A DNA stretch of 40,874 nucleotides. Origin: JBQTJJ01 sp052387235 (lineage in GTDB: Bacteria > Actinomycetota > Acidimicrobiia > Acidimicrobiales > GCA-2861595). This document shows, one piece after another, positions 33,094 to 40,550 of this stretch (position 1 is the stretch's first letter; the number at the start of each line of letters is the position of its first letter). Where the stretch lies: NCBI GenBank assembly GCA_052387235.1, contig JBQTJJ010000139.1, positions 1-40,874 of the forward strand. Reading direction: 5' to 3'. Under the pieces are notes generated by a model. That model ran no database searches. It saw nothing but the letters and a program-made list of their open reading frames with translations, and was not told the DNA's origin. A program made the translations under genes and the position numbers.

Positions 33094-33396
33094 TCAAGGG
33101 ACCTCGACACCTTCACGCAGGTCGGCGGCGGCAAACAGCACCATCGAGGCAACAAGGAGTGGCACGCCGACCGTGAACAGCCCGATCAGGCCAAGAAGGA
33201 ACTCGACGACCGCAGCAGAGCGAAACGCGAGCGTCCTTTGCGAAGGTCGTAAGACTCCGAGCACAACCAACGTGGACGCGAGGGCAAGCGAGGTCAGGAA
33301 AAAGGTCGGCGACGAAGACATCCGCACGATCCCGACGGCGACCGCGACGTTTGTGCCGCCAACCACGGCCACCATCACCGATACTCGGCGCATCAT
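33094..33396 (-). CDS. small three-helix membrane protein, unknown
   Basis: This 100-residue protein has three hydrophobic segments: about 5-23 (VSVMVAVVGGTNVAVAVGIV), 30-48 (TFFLTSLALASTLVVLGVL) and 62-89 (AAVVEFLLGLIGLFTVGVPL and on). The loop between the last two is basic (RPSQRTLAFR), suggesting it is cytoplasmic. GGGAGG lies three bases before the first ATG and six before the second (33393), so the second may be the true start. I do not recognise a family. It is downstream of the secreted protein on the same strand and may share its transcript. Confidence 0.65.
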   Translation of the reverse strand: MMRRVSVMVAVVGGTNVAVAVGIVRMSSSPTFFLTSLALASTLVVLGVLRPSQRTLAFRSAAVVEFLLGLIGLFTVGVPLLVASMVLFAAADLREGVEVP

Positions 33397-33469
33397 CGAC
33401 CTCCCGACGAAGAGCGTACGCGGAGGGAAATTGCCGGGTCCAGCCTACATTCGCCCGCCGCGGCGGTCA

Positions 33470-34207
33470 TCAGTAGCAGGACGGATACCAGTTGAACCAG
33501 CTGACGATTAACGGGACGTTGTTTGGCTTGTTCTTGAAGTCCACGAACAGTTCACAAGACCATGTGCCGTCGTTGTTCACGCGGGGCCAGTTGTTCAGGT
33601 GGTTGTAGTAGCGATCTCCCGTCGGGTCGAAGACGCCTTGGTAGGAGAAGTCGACGTGGGCGTGGAAGCGGGCATGGTCACAACCGGCACAACCGTCGCT
33701 CAGAAGGTTGAAGGCGTTCTCAGGGCTCCACCCTCCTGACGGAAACTCGCGATGCCACGAGTAGGTGCCGCCGCTGTTGTAGGACGTCACGATCGAACCG
33801 TCCCAACACCAGTCGGTATCGGTGTTCACCTCGTTGATAGGGATGTTGGCCTTGTCGTTGTCCTTCACCACACTTCTAGTGTGCATCTGGCCGCAGGACG
33901 AAAGCGCGCTGGACTCGCCGCCGCCTACAGAGACGGAAGGCAGGCTGGCACCACCTACGGTCTGCTCGTCCTCTGCGGCCAACGGGGCGAACTGCGTCGG
34001 ACCGGCGATGACGTCGCAGGTCGCGAGGTTCACCTTTTGCGGTTGCGTCGCCTTGAAACCGGGCGGCGGCTGGGGCAACAACGCCGTGAGAGTGCACGTC
34101 CCGGCGAGGTCTGTTGGCTCGGCGCCAGCCGTCGGAGGGACCAGCATCGAGGCACCCAGGGAGACGAGGAGCGCCGTCCCCGCTGCCTTGGACCGTAAGA
34201 GTGTCAT
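33470..34207 (-). CDS. secreted eight-cysteine protein, unknown
   Basis: The 245-residue protein has a clear signal peptide: a basic start (MTLLRSK), a hydrophobic core and a cleavage site near AGA-EP at about residue 29. The mature part has eight Cys (GTCTL, LATCDV, SSCGQ, TDWCWDG, DGCAGC, WSCELF, PSCY), enough for four disulfides, and motifs such as GGTYSWHREF, HAHVDFSYQGVFDPTG and YYNHLNNWPRV. The aromatic, Asn-rich composition and lower GC differ from neighbouring genes. I cannot assign a family. It has a near-consensus promoter upstream. Confidence 0.75.
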   Translation of the reverse strand: MTLLRSKAAGTALLVSLGASMLVPPTAGAEPTDLAGTCTLTALLPQPPPGFKATQPQKVNLATCDVIAGPTQFAPLAAEDEQTVGGASLPSVSVGGGESSALSSCGQMHTRSVVKDNDKANIPINEVNTDTDWCWDGSIVTSYNSGGTYSWHREFPSGGWSPENAFNLLSDGCAGCDHARFHAHVDFSYQGVFDPTGDRYYNHLNNWPRVNNDGTWSCELFVDFKNKPNNVPLIVSWFNWYPSCY

Positions 34208-34240
34208 CTCCGTGACCCCCTCTGGCTACCCGATACCGAC

Positions 34241-34269
34241 ATTATAGTTGAATCAGTGATTCTGGACAA
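34241..34269 (-). promoter_or_regulatory. near-consensus promoter of the secreted protein
   Basis: TTGTCC (34269-34264), a 17-base spacer and a perfect TATAAT (34246-34241) on the minus strand. Transcription would begin near 34234, about 27 bases before the ATG, with a GAGGGGG site in the leader. It is the strongest sigma-70-type match in the window. Confidence 0.8.
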
Positions 34270-34486
34270 ACCTGTCGGCAACTACAGGAGGCCCGATTGG
34301 CCGAAACGACAGGATCAAGGGCTACAACGTGGCCCGCCTCGGGGTCGGCGCTTCGCCGACATGGCGCCTCGCGGACCCAATCTCCATGCGGCCACACGCC
34401 CTTTCACCAGCTCATTCACCGCCGATAGAGCTCGACGCGACCATCTACTTTAGGTTCCTCGCCCGCCCGTACTACTGTTGGCATTC

Positions 34487-35227
34487 TCAGCGGATCGTGA
34501 GGACCTCGGGGCCGTCGTCGAGGATGGCGATGGTGTGCTCGGAGTGGGCCGACAGGCTGCCGTCGGCCGTCACCACGCTCCACCCGTCGTCGAGGATCCG
34601 GGTGCCGGCGCCGCCCATGTTCACCATGGGCTCGACGGCCAGGACCATCCCGACCCGCAACCGGGGGCCCTTCCCCGGGGGCCCGTAGTTCGGCACCTGG
34701 GGCTCCTCGTGCATGGCCGTGCCGATGCCGTGGCCGACGTACTCCCGCACCACCGAGTACCCGCCGGCCTCGGCCACGGCCTGCACGGCGTGGCCGATGT
34801 CGGAGAGCCGGTTCCCGTCCACCATGGCCTCGATCCCCTTGCGGAGGCTCTCCTCGGTGGTGGCGATGAGCTTGAGCGCCTCCGGGTCGACGTCGCCCAC
34901 CCCCATGGTGAAGGCGGCGTCGGCGTGGTAGCCCTCCACGATGGCGCCGCAGTCGATGGAGATGATGTCGCCCTCCCGCAACCGGTAGGGCCCCGGGATG
35001 CCGTGCACGATCATGTCGTTGGGCGAGGTGCAGATCACGGCCGGGAAGCCGTGGTAGTTGAGGAAGTTCGACCGGGCCTGGCGCCGCTCGAGCACCTCCC
35101 GGGCCACCCGGTCGAGCTCGGCGGTGGTGACGCCGGGCCGGGCCGCCTGCCGGGTGCGCTCGTGCATCTCGGCCACCACCCGGCCCGCTCGGCGCATGCG
35201 GGCGATCTCGTCGGCGTTGCGCCTCAT
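34487..35227 (-). CDS. map: methionine aminopeptidase, type I
   Basis: Map removes the initiator Met. The 246 residues carry all five metal ligands: Asp in ISIDCGAIVEGYHADAAFT (two), His in YVGHGIGTAMHEEPQVPNYG, Glu in VLAVEPMVNMG and Glu in HSEHTIAILD. ATG 35227 overlaps the adk stop as ATGA. The last two codons and stop (Ile-Arg-stop) lie at the edge of the islet; the original end was probably a little different (see findings). Confidence 0.96.
   Translation of the reverse strand: MRRNADEIARMRRAGRVVAEMHERTRQAARPGVTTAELDRVAREVLERRQARSNFLNYHGFPAVICTSPNDMIVHGIPGPYRLREGDIISIDCGAIVEGYHADAAFTMGVGDVDPEALKLIATTEESLRKGIEAMVDGNRLSDIGHAVQAVAEAGGYSVVREYVGHGIGTAMHEEPQVPNYGPPGKGPRLRVGMVLAVEPMVNMGGAGTRILDDGWSVVTADGSLSAHSEHTIAILDDGPEVLTIR
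34492..34522. repeat. 31-bp direct repeat, copy B (within map)
   Basis: Encodes the last residues of Map (LDDGPEVLTI) on the minus strand. It is identical to copy A at 33012-33042, 1480 bp away. Since it is in frame in a conserved gene, this is the original copy. Confidence 0.95.
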
Positions 35228-35895
35228 GCGTCCGACCGGTCGAAGCGGCGGTCGATGGCCCGGATCAGGCGCCGGGTCACCGTGTCCTGGTCCCCCAGCC
35301 CGTCCACCGTGACCAGCTTGTCGCGGCTGAGGTACCAGGCGATCAGGGGCTCGGTCTCCTTCTCGTAGAGCGACAGGCGGCGCTTGATGGCGTCCTCGGT
35401 GTCGTCGGCCCGCTGGATCACCTCGCCGCCGCACACGTCACACGTCCAGTCGGCCCTGGGCGGCTGGCCGACGCTGTAGTTGGCGCCACAGTCCTGGCAC
35501 ACCCGGCGTCCGGCCAGCCGGGCGAGCACCACGTCGGTGGGCGCCTGGAGGTCGATGGCCATGTCCAGCTCGTCGGGCGCGAGGAGCTTGAACAGGGCCT
35601 CGGCCTGGTTGGTGGTGCGGGGGAAGCCGTCCAGGAGGAAGCCCTTGTCCTTGGTGCCGTCCTGCTCCAGGCGGTGCTTCATGATGTCGTTGACCACGTC
35701 GTCGGGGATCAGGTTGCCGGCCGACATGAACTCGTTGAGGCGCTGACCGGCCTCCGAGCCCGAGCGCAGCTCGGCCCGGAACATGTCACCGCTGGAGATG
35801 TGCGGGATCACGTAGTGACGGGCCAGCCGCACGCATTGCGTGCCCTTGCCTGCCCCCTGTTTTCCGAGGATCGCGAGCCTGGGGCCGGGAGGCAC
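35224..35895 (-). CDS. adk: adenylate kinase, zinc-finger LID form
   Basis: Adk equilibrates ATP + AMP with 2 ADP. The 223 residues have the P-loop LAILGKQGAGKGTQCVRLA, AMP-binding SSGDMFRAELRSGS, GFLLDGFPRTTNQAEAL and a long LID with four Cys (VCQDCGANY and TCDVCGGEV) that bind zinc. The P-loop has Lys-Gln where most Adk have Pro-Pro before Gly-Ala-Gly-Lys. GTG 35895 directly abuts the secY stop. Confidence 0.96.
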   Translation of the reverse strand: MPPGPRLAILGKQGAGKGTQCVRLARHYVIPHISSGDMFRAELRSGSEAGQRLNEFMSAGNLIPDDVVNDIMKHRLEQDGTKDKGFLLDGFPRTTNQAEALFKLLAPDELDMAIDLQAPTDVVLARLAGRRVCQDCGANYSVGQPPRADWTCDVCGGEVIQRADDTEDAIKRRLSLYEKETEPLIAWYLSRDKLVTVDGLGDQDTVTRRLIRAIDRRFDRSDA

Positions 35896-37188
35896 TTACT
35901 TCAGGAAGCCCTCGTAGTTCCGCATCATCAGCTGGCTGTCGATCTGCTTCATGGTCTCCAGGGCCACGCCGACGGCGATCAGCAGGGTGGTGCCGGCGAA
36001 CGGGTAGTTGGAGATGTCCCAGGCCGCCAGGAAGATCGACGGAAGGAGGGCGATGAAGGCCAGGAAGAGCGATCCCGGCAGCGTGATGCGGTTGAGGATC
36101 CCGGCCAGGTGGCGCTCGGTGGGCAGGCCGGGCCGGATACCGGGGATGTAGCCACCCTGCTTGCGGATGATGTCGGCCTGCTGGTGCGGGTCGAAGGCGA
36201 TGGCGGTGTAGAAGTAGGCGAACAGGACGATCATGACGCCGTAGGAGACGATGTACGTGAGGCTGGTGGGCTGCACCAGGTTGTTGTCGATGAAGCTGCG
36301 GACGCCCTCCCACGGAACCACGTTGGAAAGCAGGACCGGGAAGTACAGGACCGAGCTGGCGAAGATGATCGGGATGACGCCGGACTGGTTGACCTTGAGC
36401 GGGATGTAGGTGCTCTGGCCGCCGTACATCTTGCGGCCCACCACCCGCTTGGCGAACTGGACGGGGATGCGGCGCTGCCCCTGCTCGATGAAGACGATGG
36501 CCACCAGCAGGGCCAGGGTGAGGGCGAGGATGATGGCGAACTTCACGTCGCCGCCCTCGGCCCGCACGGCGGCGCCGCCGGCCGGCATGCCGGACACCAC
36601 GTTGGCGAAGATGATGATCGACATCCCCTGGCCGATCCCGCGCTGGGTGATCAGCTCACCCAGCCACATGACGAAGGCGGTGCCGGCCGTCATGGACAGC
36701 ACCACCAGCAGGACCCGGGGCACGGTGAAGTTGGGGATCAGGTCGAGCTCGCCGCCCACGTCGAAGCCCTGGCCGCCGTTGTGGAACACGAAGGCGAGCC
36801 CGGTGGACTGCATGATGGCGAGCGCCACCGTGAGGTAGCGGGTGGTCTGGGTGATCTTGCGCTGCCCGGTGGCGCCCTCCTTCCGCCACTGCTCCAGCTT
36901 CGGGATCACCACTCCCAGCAGCTGCACGATGATCGAGCTGGTGATGTAGGGCATGATGCCCAGCCCGAACACGGCGAAGCGGGTGAGCGCGCCGCCCGAG
37001 AACAGGTTGAGGAACCCGAGGACGCCGCCCTCCTCGGCCGAGTCCTGCAGGCGCTGGACGGCGTCGAAGTCGATGCCCGGTACCGGGACGTGGGAGCCGA
37101 GGCGGTACAGCACGATGATGAGCAGGGTGAACATGATCTTGTTCCGGAGGTCCGGGACCTTGAACATGTTCTTCAGGCTTCCGAGCAT
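35896..37188 (-). CDS. secY: protein translocase subunit SecY
   Basis: SecY is the membrane channel of the Sec system. The 430-residue protein has ten predicted helices. It includes DLRNKIMFTLLIIVLYRLGS (helix 1), the plug-region sequence FSGGALTRFAVFGLGIMPYI, and the periplasmic-to-cytoplasmic loops TERHLAGILNRITLPGS near the C-terminus. AGGAG stands about five bases before the ATG. It is followed by adk and map in the usual spc order. Confidence 0.98.
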   Translation of the reverse strand: MLGSLKNMFKVPDLRNKIMFTLLIIVLYRLGSHVPVPGIDFDAVQRLQDSAEEGGVLGFLNLFSGGALTRFAVFGLGIMPYITSSIIVQLLGVVIPKLEQWRKEGATGQRKITQTTRYLTVALAIMQSTGLAFVFHNGGQGFDVGGELDLIPNFTVPRVLLVVLSMTAGTAFVMWLGELITQRGIGQGMSIIIFANVVSGMPAGGAAVRAEGGDVKFAIILALTLALLVAIVFIEQGQRRIPVQFAKRVVGRKMYGGQSTYIPLKVNQSGVIPIIFASSVLYFPVLLSNVVPWEGVRSFIDNNLVQPTSLTYIVSYGVMIVLFAYFYTAIAFDPHQQADIIRKQGGYIPGIRPGLPTERHLAGILNRITLPGSLFLAFIALLPSIFLAAWDISNYPFAGTTLLIAVGVALETMKQIDSQLMMRNYEGFLK

Positions 37189-37227
37189 CAGTGCTCCTGC
37201 GGCAGGTGGTGGGGCTGGCCCCGCAAA

Positions 37228-37716
37228 CTAGCGGTTGGTGAGGGCGTTCCCCTTGGCCGCGGGGCGGCCGTTGCCGAACGGCGGCGGGATGACGTCCACG
37301 CTACCTCCGGCGGCGGTGATCGCCTCCTCGGCCGAGCGGGAGAACGCGTGGGCGCTGACCCTCACGGCGCGGGTGAGCTCGCCCCGCCCGAGCACCTTCA
37401 CCAGTCCGTGCTTGTGCACCAGACCGTTGGCCCGCAGGGTGTCCGGGCTGATCACGTCGCCGTCGAAGGCCTCGAGGGCGTCGAGGTTCACCACCACGTA
37501 CTCGACGCGGAACGGGTTCTTGAAGCCCTTGAGCTTGGGGATGCGCTGCTTCAGGGGCAGCTGGCCGCCCTCGAAGCCGGGCTTCACCTGGCCGCGCGCG
37601 CCCTGGCCCTTGGTACCGCGGCCGGCGGTCTTGCCGCCCTTGCCGCCGGTGCCCCGGCCCACCCGGCGGCGAGGCCGCCTGGACCCGGCCGGCGGCTGCA
37701 GGTCGTGTGCCTTCAC
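37228..37716 (-). CDS. rplO: 50S ribosomal protein L15 (uL15)
   Basis: The 162-residue protein carries the Gly-rich N-terminal extension VGRGTGGKGGKTAGRGTKGQ, GFEGGQLPLKQRIPKLKGF and KVLGRGELTRAVRVSAHAFS. GTG 37716 overlaps the rpmD stop as GTGA. L15 is a late assembly protein of the 50S. Confidence 0.97.
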   Translation of the reverse strand: MKAHDLQPPAGSRRPRRRVGRGTGGKGGKTAGRGTKGQGARGQVKPGFEGGQLPLKQRIPKLKGFKNPFRVEYVVVNLDALEAFDGDVISPDTLRANGLVHKHGLVKVLGRGELTRAVRVSAHAFSRSAEEAITAAGGSVDVIPPPFGNGRPAAKGNALTNR

Positions 37717-37898
37717 GATGCCACCTCTTCCACTCTGACCAGATGCGGGACCCGGGCGATCATGCCCCGGATCTCGGGACGGTCGGGCAGTGTGTTGGTC
37801 TTGCCGATGCCGCGCAGCCCGAGGGCGCGCAGGGTGCCGCGGTGCTTGGGCTTGGTGCCGATGGCCGAGCGCACCTGGGTGACCTGGAGGGAGGCCAT
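37713..37898 (-). CDS. rpmD: 50S ribosomal protein L30 (uL30)
   Basis: This 61-residue protein has LQVTQVRSAIGTKPKHRGTL and LGLRGIGKTNTLPDRPEIRG, typical short bacterial L30. ATG 37898 overlaps the rpsE stop (TGATG). Confidence 0.97.
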   Translation of the reverse strand: MASLQVTQVRSAIGTKPKHRGTLRALGLRGIGKTNTLPDRPEIRGMIARVPHLVRVEEVAS

Positions 37899-38449
37899 CA
37901 GGCCACCTCCTCCGGCACGTGGGCGCCCCGGCGCGTGTCGCGGTAGGCGCGCAGCACGCCGGCGGGCGTGACCTCCTCGGGGGACTTGCCCCGGAGGCGG
38001 GCCACCGAGTCGGGCGACTTGAGGCCGCGGAGGCCGGCGATGGTGGCGTGGGCCACGTTGATGGCGTTGGACGAGCCGAGCGACTTGGCCAGCACGTCGT
38101 GGATGCCGGCCGCCTCCAGGATGATCCGGGCCGCCCCGCCGGCGATGACACCGGTACCGGGAGCGGCCGGCTTGAGCAGGACCCGGCCGGCCCCGGCCTC
38201 GCCGATGATCGGATGGATGATGGTGGAGCCGGCCAGCGGCACGTCGAAGACGTTCTTCCGGGCGTCGTCGGCCGCCTTCTGCATGGCGAGGGCGACCTCC
38301 TTGGCCTTCCCGTACCCGAGGCCGACCTTGCCGTTGCCGTCGCCCACCACCATCAGGGCGGCGAAGGAGAAGCGGCGGCCGCCCTTGACGACCTTGGCCA
38401 CCCGGTTGGGCCGGCCGATGGGCCGCTCCTCGAACTGTGATTCAGCCAT
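37898..38449 (-). CDS. rpsE: 30S ribosomal protein S5 (uS5)
   Basis: The 183 residues include the double-stranded RNA-binding domain VVKGGRRFSFAALMVVGDGN with GKVGLGYGKAKEVALAM, and the C-terminal fold with VAGGAARIILEAAGIHDVLA. S5 lies near the mRNA entry channel and affects decoding accuracy. Confidence 0.98.
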   Translation of the reverse strand: MAESQFEERPIGRPNRVAKVVKGGRRFSFAALMVVGDGNGKVGLGYGKAKEVALAMQKAADDARKNVFDVPLAGSTIIHPIIGEAGAGRVLLKPAAPGTGVIAGGAARIILEAAGIHDVLAKSLGSSNAINVAHATIAGLRGLKSPDSVARLRGKSPEEVTPAGVLRAYRDTRRGAHVPEEVA

Positions 38450-38471
38450 GTGAAGTGCCTTTCCAGACGAT

Positions 38472-38828
38472 CTAGAACTCGAGGCCGCCGGCGCGGGCCG
38501 CGTCGGCCACGGCGGCGACCCGGCCGTGGTACAAGAAGCCGCCCCGGTCGAACACCACCCGGGTGATGCCTGCCGCCCTGGCCCGCTCCGCCACCAGGCG
38601 GCCGACGGCGGCGGCCGCCTCCTTGTTGCCGGTGGCGCCGGAGCGCAGGGTGGACTCGACCGTGGATGCGGCCGCGAGGGTGCGCCCGGTGGAGTCGTCG
38701 ATGACCTGGGCCACCATGTGCCGGCTGGACCGGAACACGGCCAGGCGGGGACGGGCGGGGGTGCCGGACAGCTTCCGCCGCACCCGCCGATGGCGGGTCC
38801 GGCGCAGCTCGGCCTGGCGGTTGCTCAC
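38472..38828 (-). CDS. rplR: 50S ribosomal protein L18 (uL18)
   Basis: The 118-residue protein has RRKLSGTPARPRLAVFRSSR, HMVAQVIDDSTGRTLAAAST and the ending FDRGGFLYHGRVAAVADAAR, matching L18, which binds 5S rRNA. GTG 38828 overlaps the rplF stop as GTGA. Confidence 0.98.
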   Translation of the reverse strand: MSNRQAELRRTRHRRVRRKLSGTPARPRLAVFRSSRHMVAQVIDDSTGRTLAAASTVESTLRSGATGNKEAAAAVGRLVAERARAAGITRVVFDRGGFLYHGRVAAVADAARAGGLEF

Positions 38829-39364
38829 TTCGCCGCCTTTCCGGCCTTGCGCTGCACCTGCTCGCCCGCGTAGCGGACCCCCTTGCCCTTGTAGGGCTCG
38901 GGCTTGCGGATGCTGCGGATGTCGGCCGCGACCTGGCCCACCAGCTCCTTGTCGACGCCCTTGACCGTGACCCGGGTGGGCACGGGGACCTCGAAGGTGA
39001 TGCCGGCCGGAGCGTCGACGGGAACCAGGTGGCTGAAGCCGAGGGCCAGCTCCAGCTTGTCGGGGCCCTTGGCCGTGGCCCGGTAGCCCACGCCCACGAT
39101 CTCCAGCTCCTTCTTGAACCCGGCCGTCACGCCGACGACCATGTTGTGCACCAGGGAGCGGGTCAGGCCGTGGAGGGCGCGGTTGTGGCGCTGGTCGTCA
39201 GGGCGCTCCACCACCAGGCTGGCCTCCTCCTGGCGCACCGTGATGGCGCCGGGCAGCTCGCGCTCGAGGCTGCCCTGGGGACCCGTGACGGTGACGCGCC
39301 GGTCGACGACCGAGACGTTCACGCCCGTGGGCAGGGGGATGGGGGATCTTCCGACTCGTGACAT
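38825..39364 (-). CDS. rplF: 50S ribosomal protein L6 (uL6)
   Basis: The 179 residues start MSRVGRSPIPLPTGVNVSV and have NMVVGVTAGFKKELEIVGVG and the C-terminal signature RKPEPYKGKGVRYAGEQVQR. L6 lies near the elongation factor site of the large subunit. Confidence 0.98.
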   Translation of the reverse strand: MSRVGRSPIPLPTGVNVSVVDRRVTVTGPQGSLERELPGAITVRQEEASLVVERPDDQRHNRALHGLTRSLVHNMVVGVTAGFKKELEIVGVGYRATAKGPDKLELALGFSHLVPVDAPAGITFEVPVPTRVTVKGVDKELVGQVAADIRSIRKPEPYKGKGVRYAGEQVQRKAGKAAK

Positions 39365-39372
39365 GGGTGGAC

Positions 39373-39777
39373 CTACCAGACGTAACAGAGGATTTCGCCG
39401 CCCACCCGGCGCTGACGGGCCTCACGGTCCGTCATCAGCCCCTGGCTTGTGGACAGCACGGCCACGCCGAGGCCGCCGAGCACGCGCGGCAGCCGATCGG
39501 CCTTGGTGTACACCCGCAGGCCCGGCTTGGAGATGCGCCGGATGCCCGAGATGGTGCGGGAGCGGTCGGGGGCGTACTTCATGGTGATCTCCAGCACGCG
39601 CCCAGGGCGCCCGGCGTCGTCCTGGACGGCGAAGGCATCGATGTAGCCCTCCCGCTGGAGGATGGCGGCCAGCGCCTCCTTCACCTTCGAGGACGGCATC
39701 TTCACCGTGTCGTGCATGGCGGTGTTCGCGTTCCGGATGCGGGTGAGCATGTCGGCGACGGGATCGGTCATCGTCAT
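39373..39777 (-). CDS. rpsH: 30S ribosomal protein S8 (uS8)
   Basis: The 134-residue protein begins MTMTDPVADMLTRIRNANTA and ends with the RNA-binding GLGVAVLSTSQGLMTDREAR followed by GGEILCYVW. ATG 39777 is chosen for its GGAGG at five bases; a second ATG two codons on is possible. S8 often represses the spc operon by binding its mRNA; I did not identify such a site here. Confidence 0.98.
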   Translation of the reverse strand: MTMTDPVADMLTRIRNANTAMHDTVKMPSSKVKEALAAILQREGYIDAFAVQDDAGRPGRVLEITMKYAPDRSRTISGIRRISKPGLRVYTKADRLPRVLGGLGVAVLSTSQGLMTDREARQRRVGGEILCYVW

Positions 39778-39787
39778 GAGCGCCTCC

Positions 39788-39973
39788 TCACCAGCTGGCC
39801 TTGGTGACGCCGGGGAGCTCCCCGGCGTGGGCCAGCTCGCGCAGGCAGATCCGGCACAGGCCGAACTTGCGGAACACGGCCCGGGGCCGGCCACAGCGCT
39901 GGCAGCGCGTGTAGCCCCGCACCTTGAACTTCGGCTTGTGCTGCTGCTTCTGGACCAGTGCTTTCTTCGCCAA
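39788..39973 (-). CDS. rpsN: 30S ribosomal protein S14, type Z (uS14)
   Basis: This 61-residue zinc form of S14 reads AKKALVQKQQHKPKFKVRGY, then CQRCGRPRAVFRKFGLCRIC with four zinc Cys (CxxC twice), then GELPGVTKASW. The family start falls on TTG 39973 with GAGG nine bases upstream. Sequence before it in the frame belongs to the rplE 3' end. Confidence 0.96.
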   Translation of the reverse strand: MAKKALVQKQQHKPKFKVRGYTRCQRCGRPRAVFRKFGLCRICLRELAHAGELPGVTKASW

Positions 39974-39974
39974 C

Positions 39975-40550
39975 TCAGGAATCCTCACGCTTGAACGGGA
40001 ACCCGAAGGCGGCGAGGAGGGCACGTCCCTCGTCGTCGCTGCGGGCGGTGGTGACCACGGTGATGTCCATGCCTCGGGGCGTGTCGACCTTGTCGTAGTC
40101 GATCTCGGGGAAGATCAGCTGCTCGGTGACGCCGAAGGTGTAGTTGCCGCGCCCGTCGAACGAGCGGGACGGCAGGCCCCGGAAGTCACGGATGCGGGGG
40201 ATGGCCAGGCTGATCAGCCGGTCGAGGAACTCCCACATCCGGTCGCCCCGGAGGGTGACCTTGACGCCGATCTCGTTGCCCTCGCGCAGCTTGAAGGCGG
40301 CGATCGACTTCTTGGCCTTGGTCACGAAGGGCTTCTGACCCGTGATGATGGCGAGGTCGCGGACGGCGCCGTCCAGCAACGACTTCTGCTGGGTGGCCCG
40401 GCCCACGCCCATGTTGATCACCACCTTCTCGAAGCGGGGGACCTCCATGACGTTGGCCAGGCCGAGGCTGTCCTTGAGCTGCTGGCGCACCTCGTCGGCG
40501 TAGCGCTGCTTGAGCCGGGGCACGGTGCGGGCCGGCATGGTGGCGGTCAC
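39975..40550 (-). CDS. rplE: 50S ribosomal protein L5 (uL5)
   Basis: The 191-residue protein has NVMEVPRFEKVVINMGVGRA, GQKPFVTKAKKSIAAFKLRE and GMDITVVTTARSDDEGRALL. L5 binds 5S rRNA and P-site tRNA. GTG 40550 overlaps the rplX stop as GTGA and has GGAGG six bases upstream. An ATG four codons later is a weaker choice. Confidence 0.97.
   Translation of the reverse strand: MTATMPARTVPRLKQRYADEVRQQLKDSLGLANVMEVPRFEKVVINMGVGRATQQKSLLDGAVRDLAIITGQKPFVTKAKKSIAAFKLREGNEIGVKVTLRGDRMWEFLDRLISLAIPRIRDFRGLPSRSFDGRGNYTFGVTEQLIFPEIDYDKVDTPRGMDITVVTTARSDDEGRALLAAFGFPFKREDS

Larger units (their letters stand above)
33043..34491. other. inserted low-GC islet between kynU and map
   Basis: About 1.45 kb lie between the two 31-bp repeats. 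Two sampled 60-base lines inside are 57-60% G+C (33601-33660 and 33841-33900), against 67% and 82% in lines from rpsE and secY. It encodes a small membrane protein and a secreted protein, both minus strand. 34270-34486 contains no gene or remnant that I recognise; a 5-bp stem CCTGT/ACAGG lies at its start. No integrase or transposase is seen, and no terminal inverted repeats were noticed. Confidence 0.7.

Noticed and set aside
34256..34453. Plus-strand frame in the islet upstream of the secreted protein
   Set aside because: It has no ribosome site, overlaps the minus-strand promoter and shows no protein-like pattern or transposase remnant.
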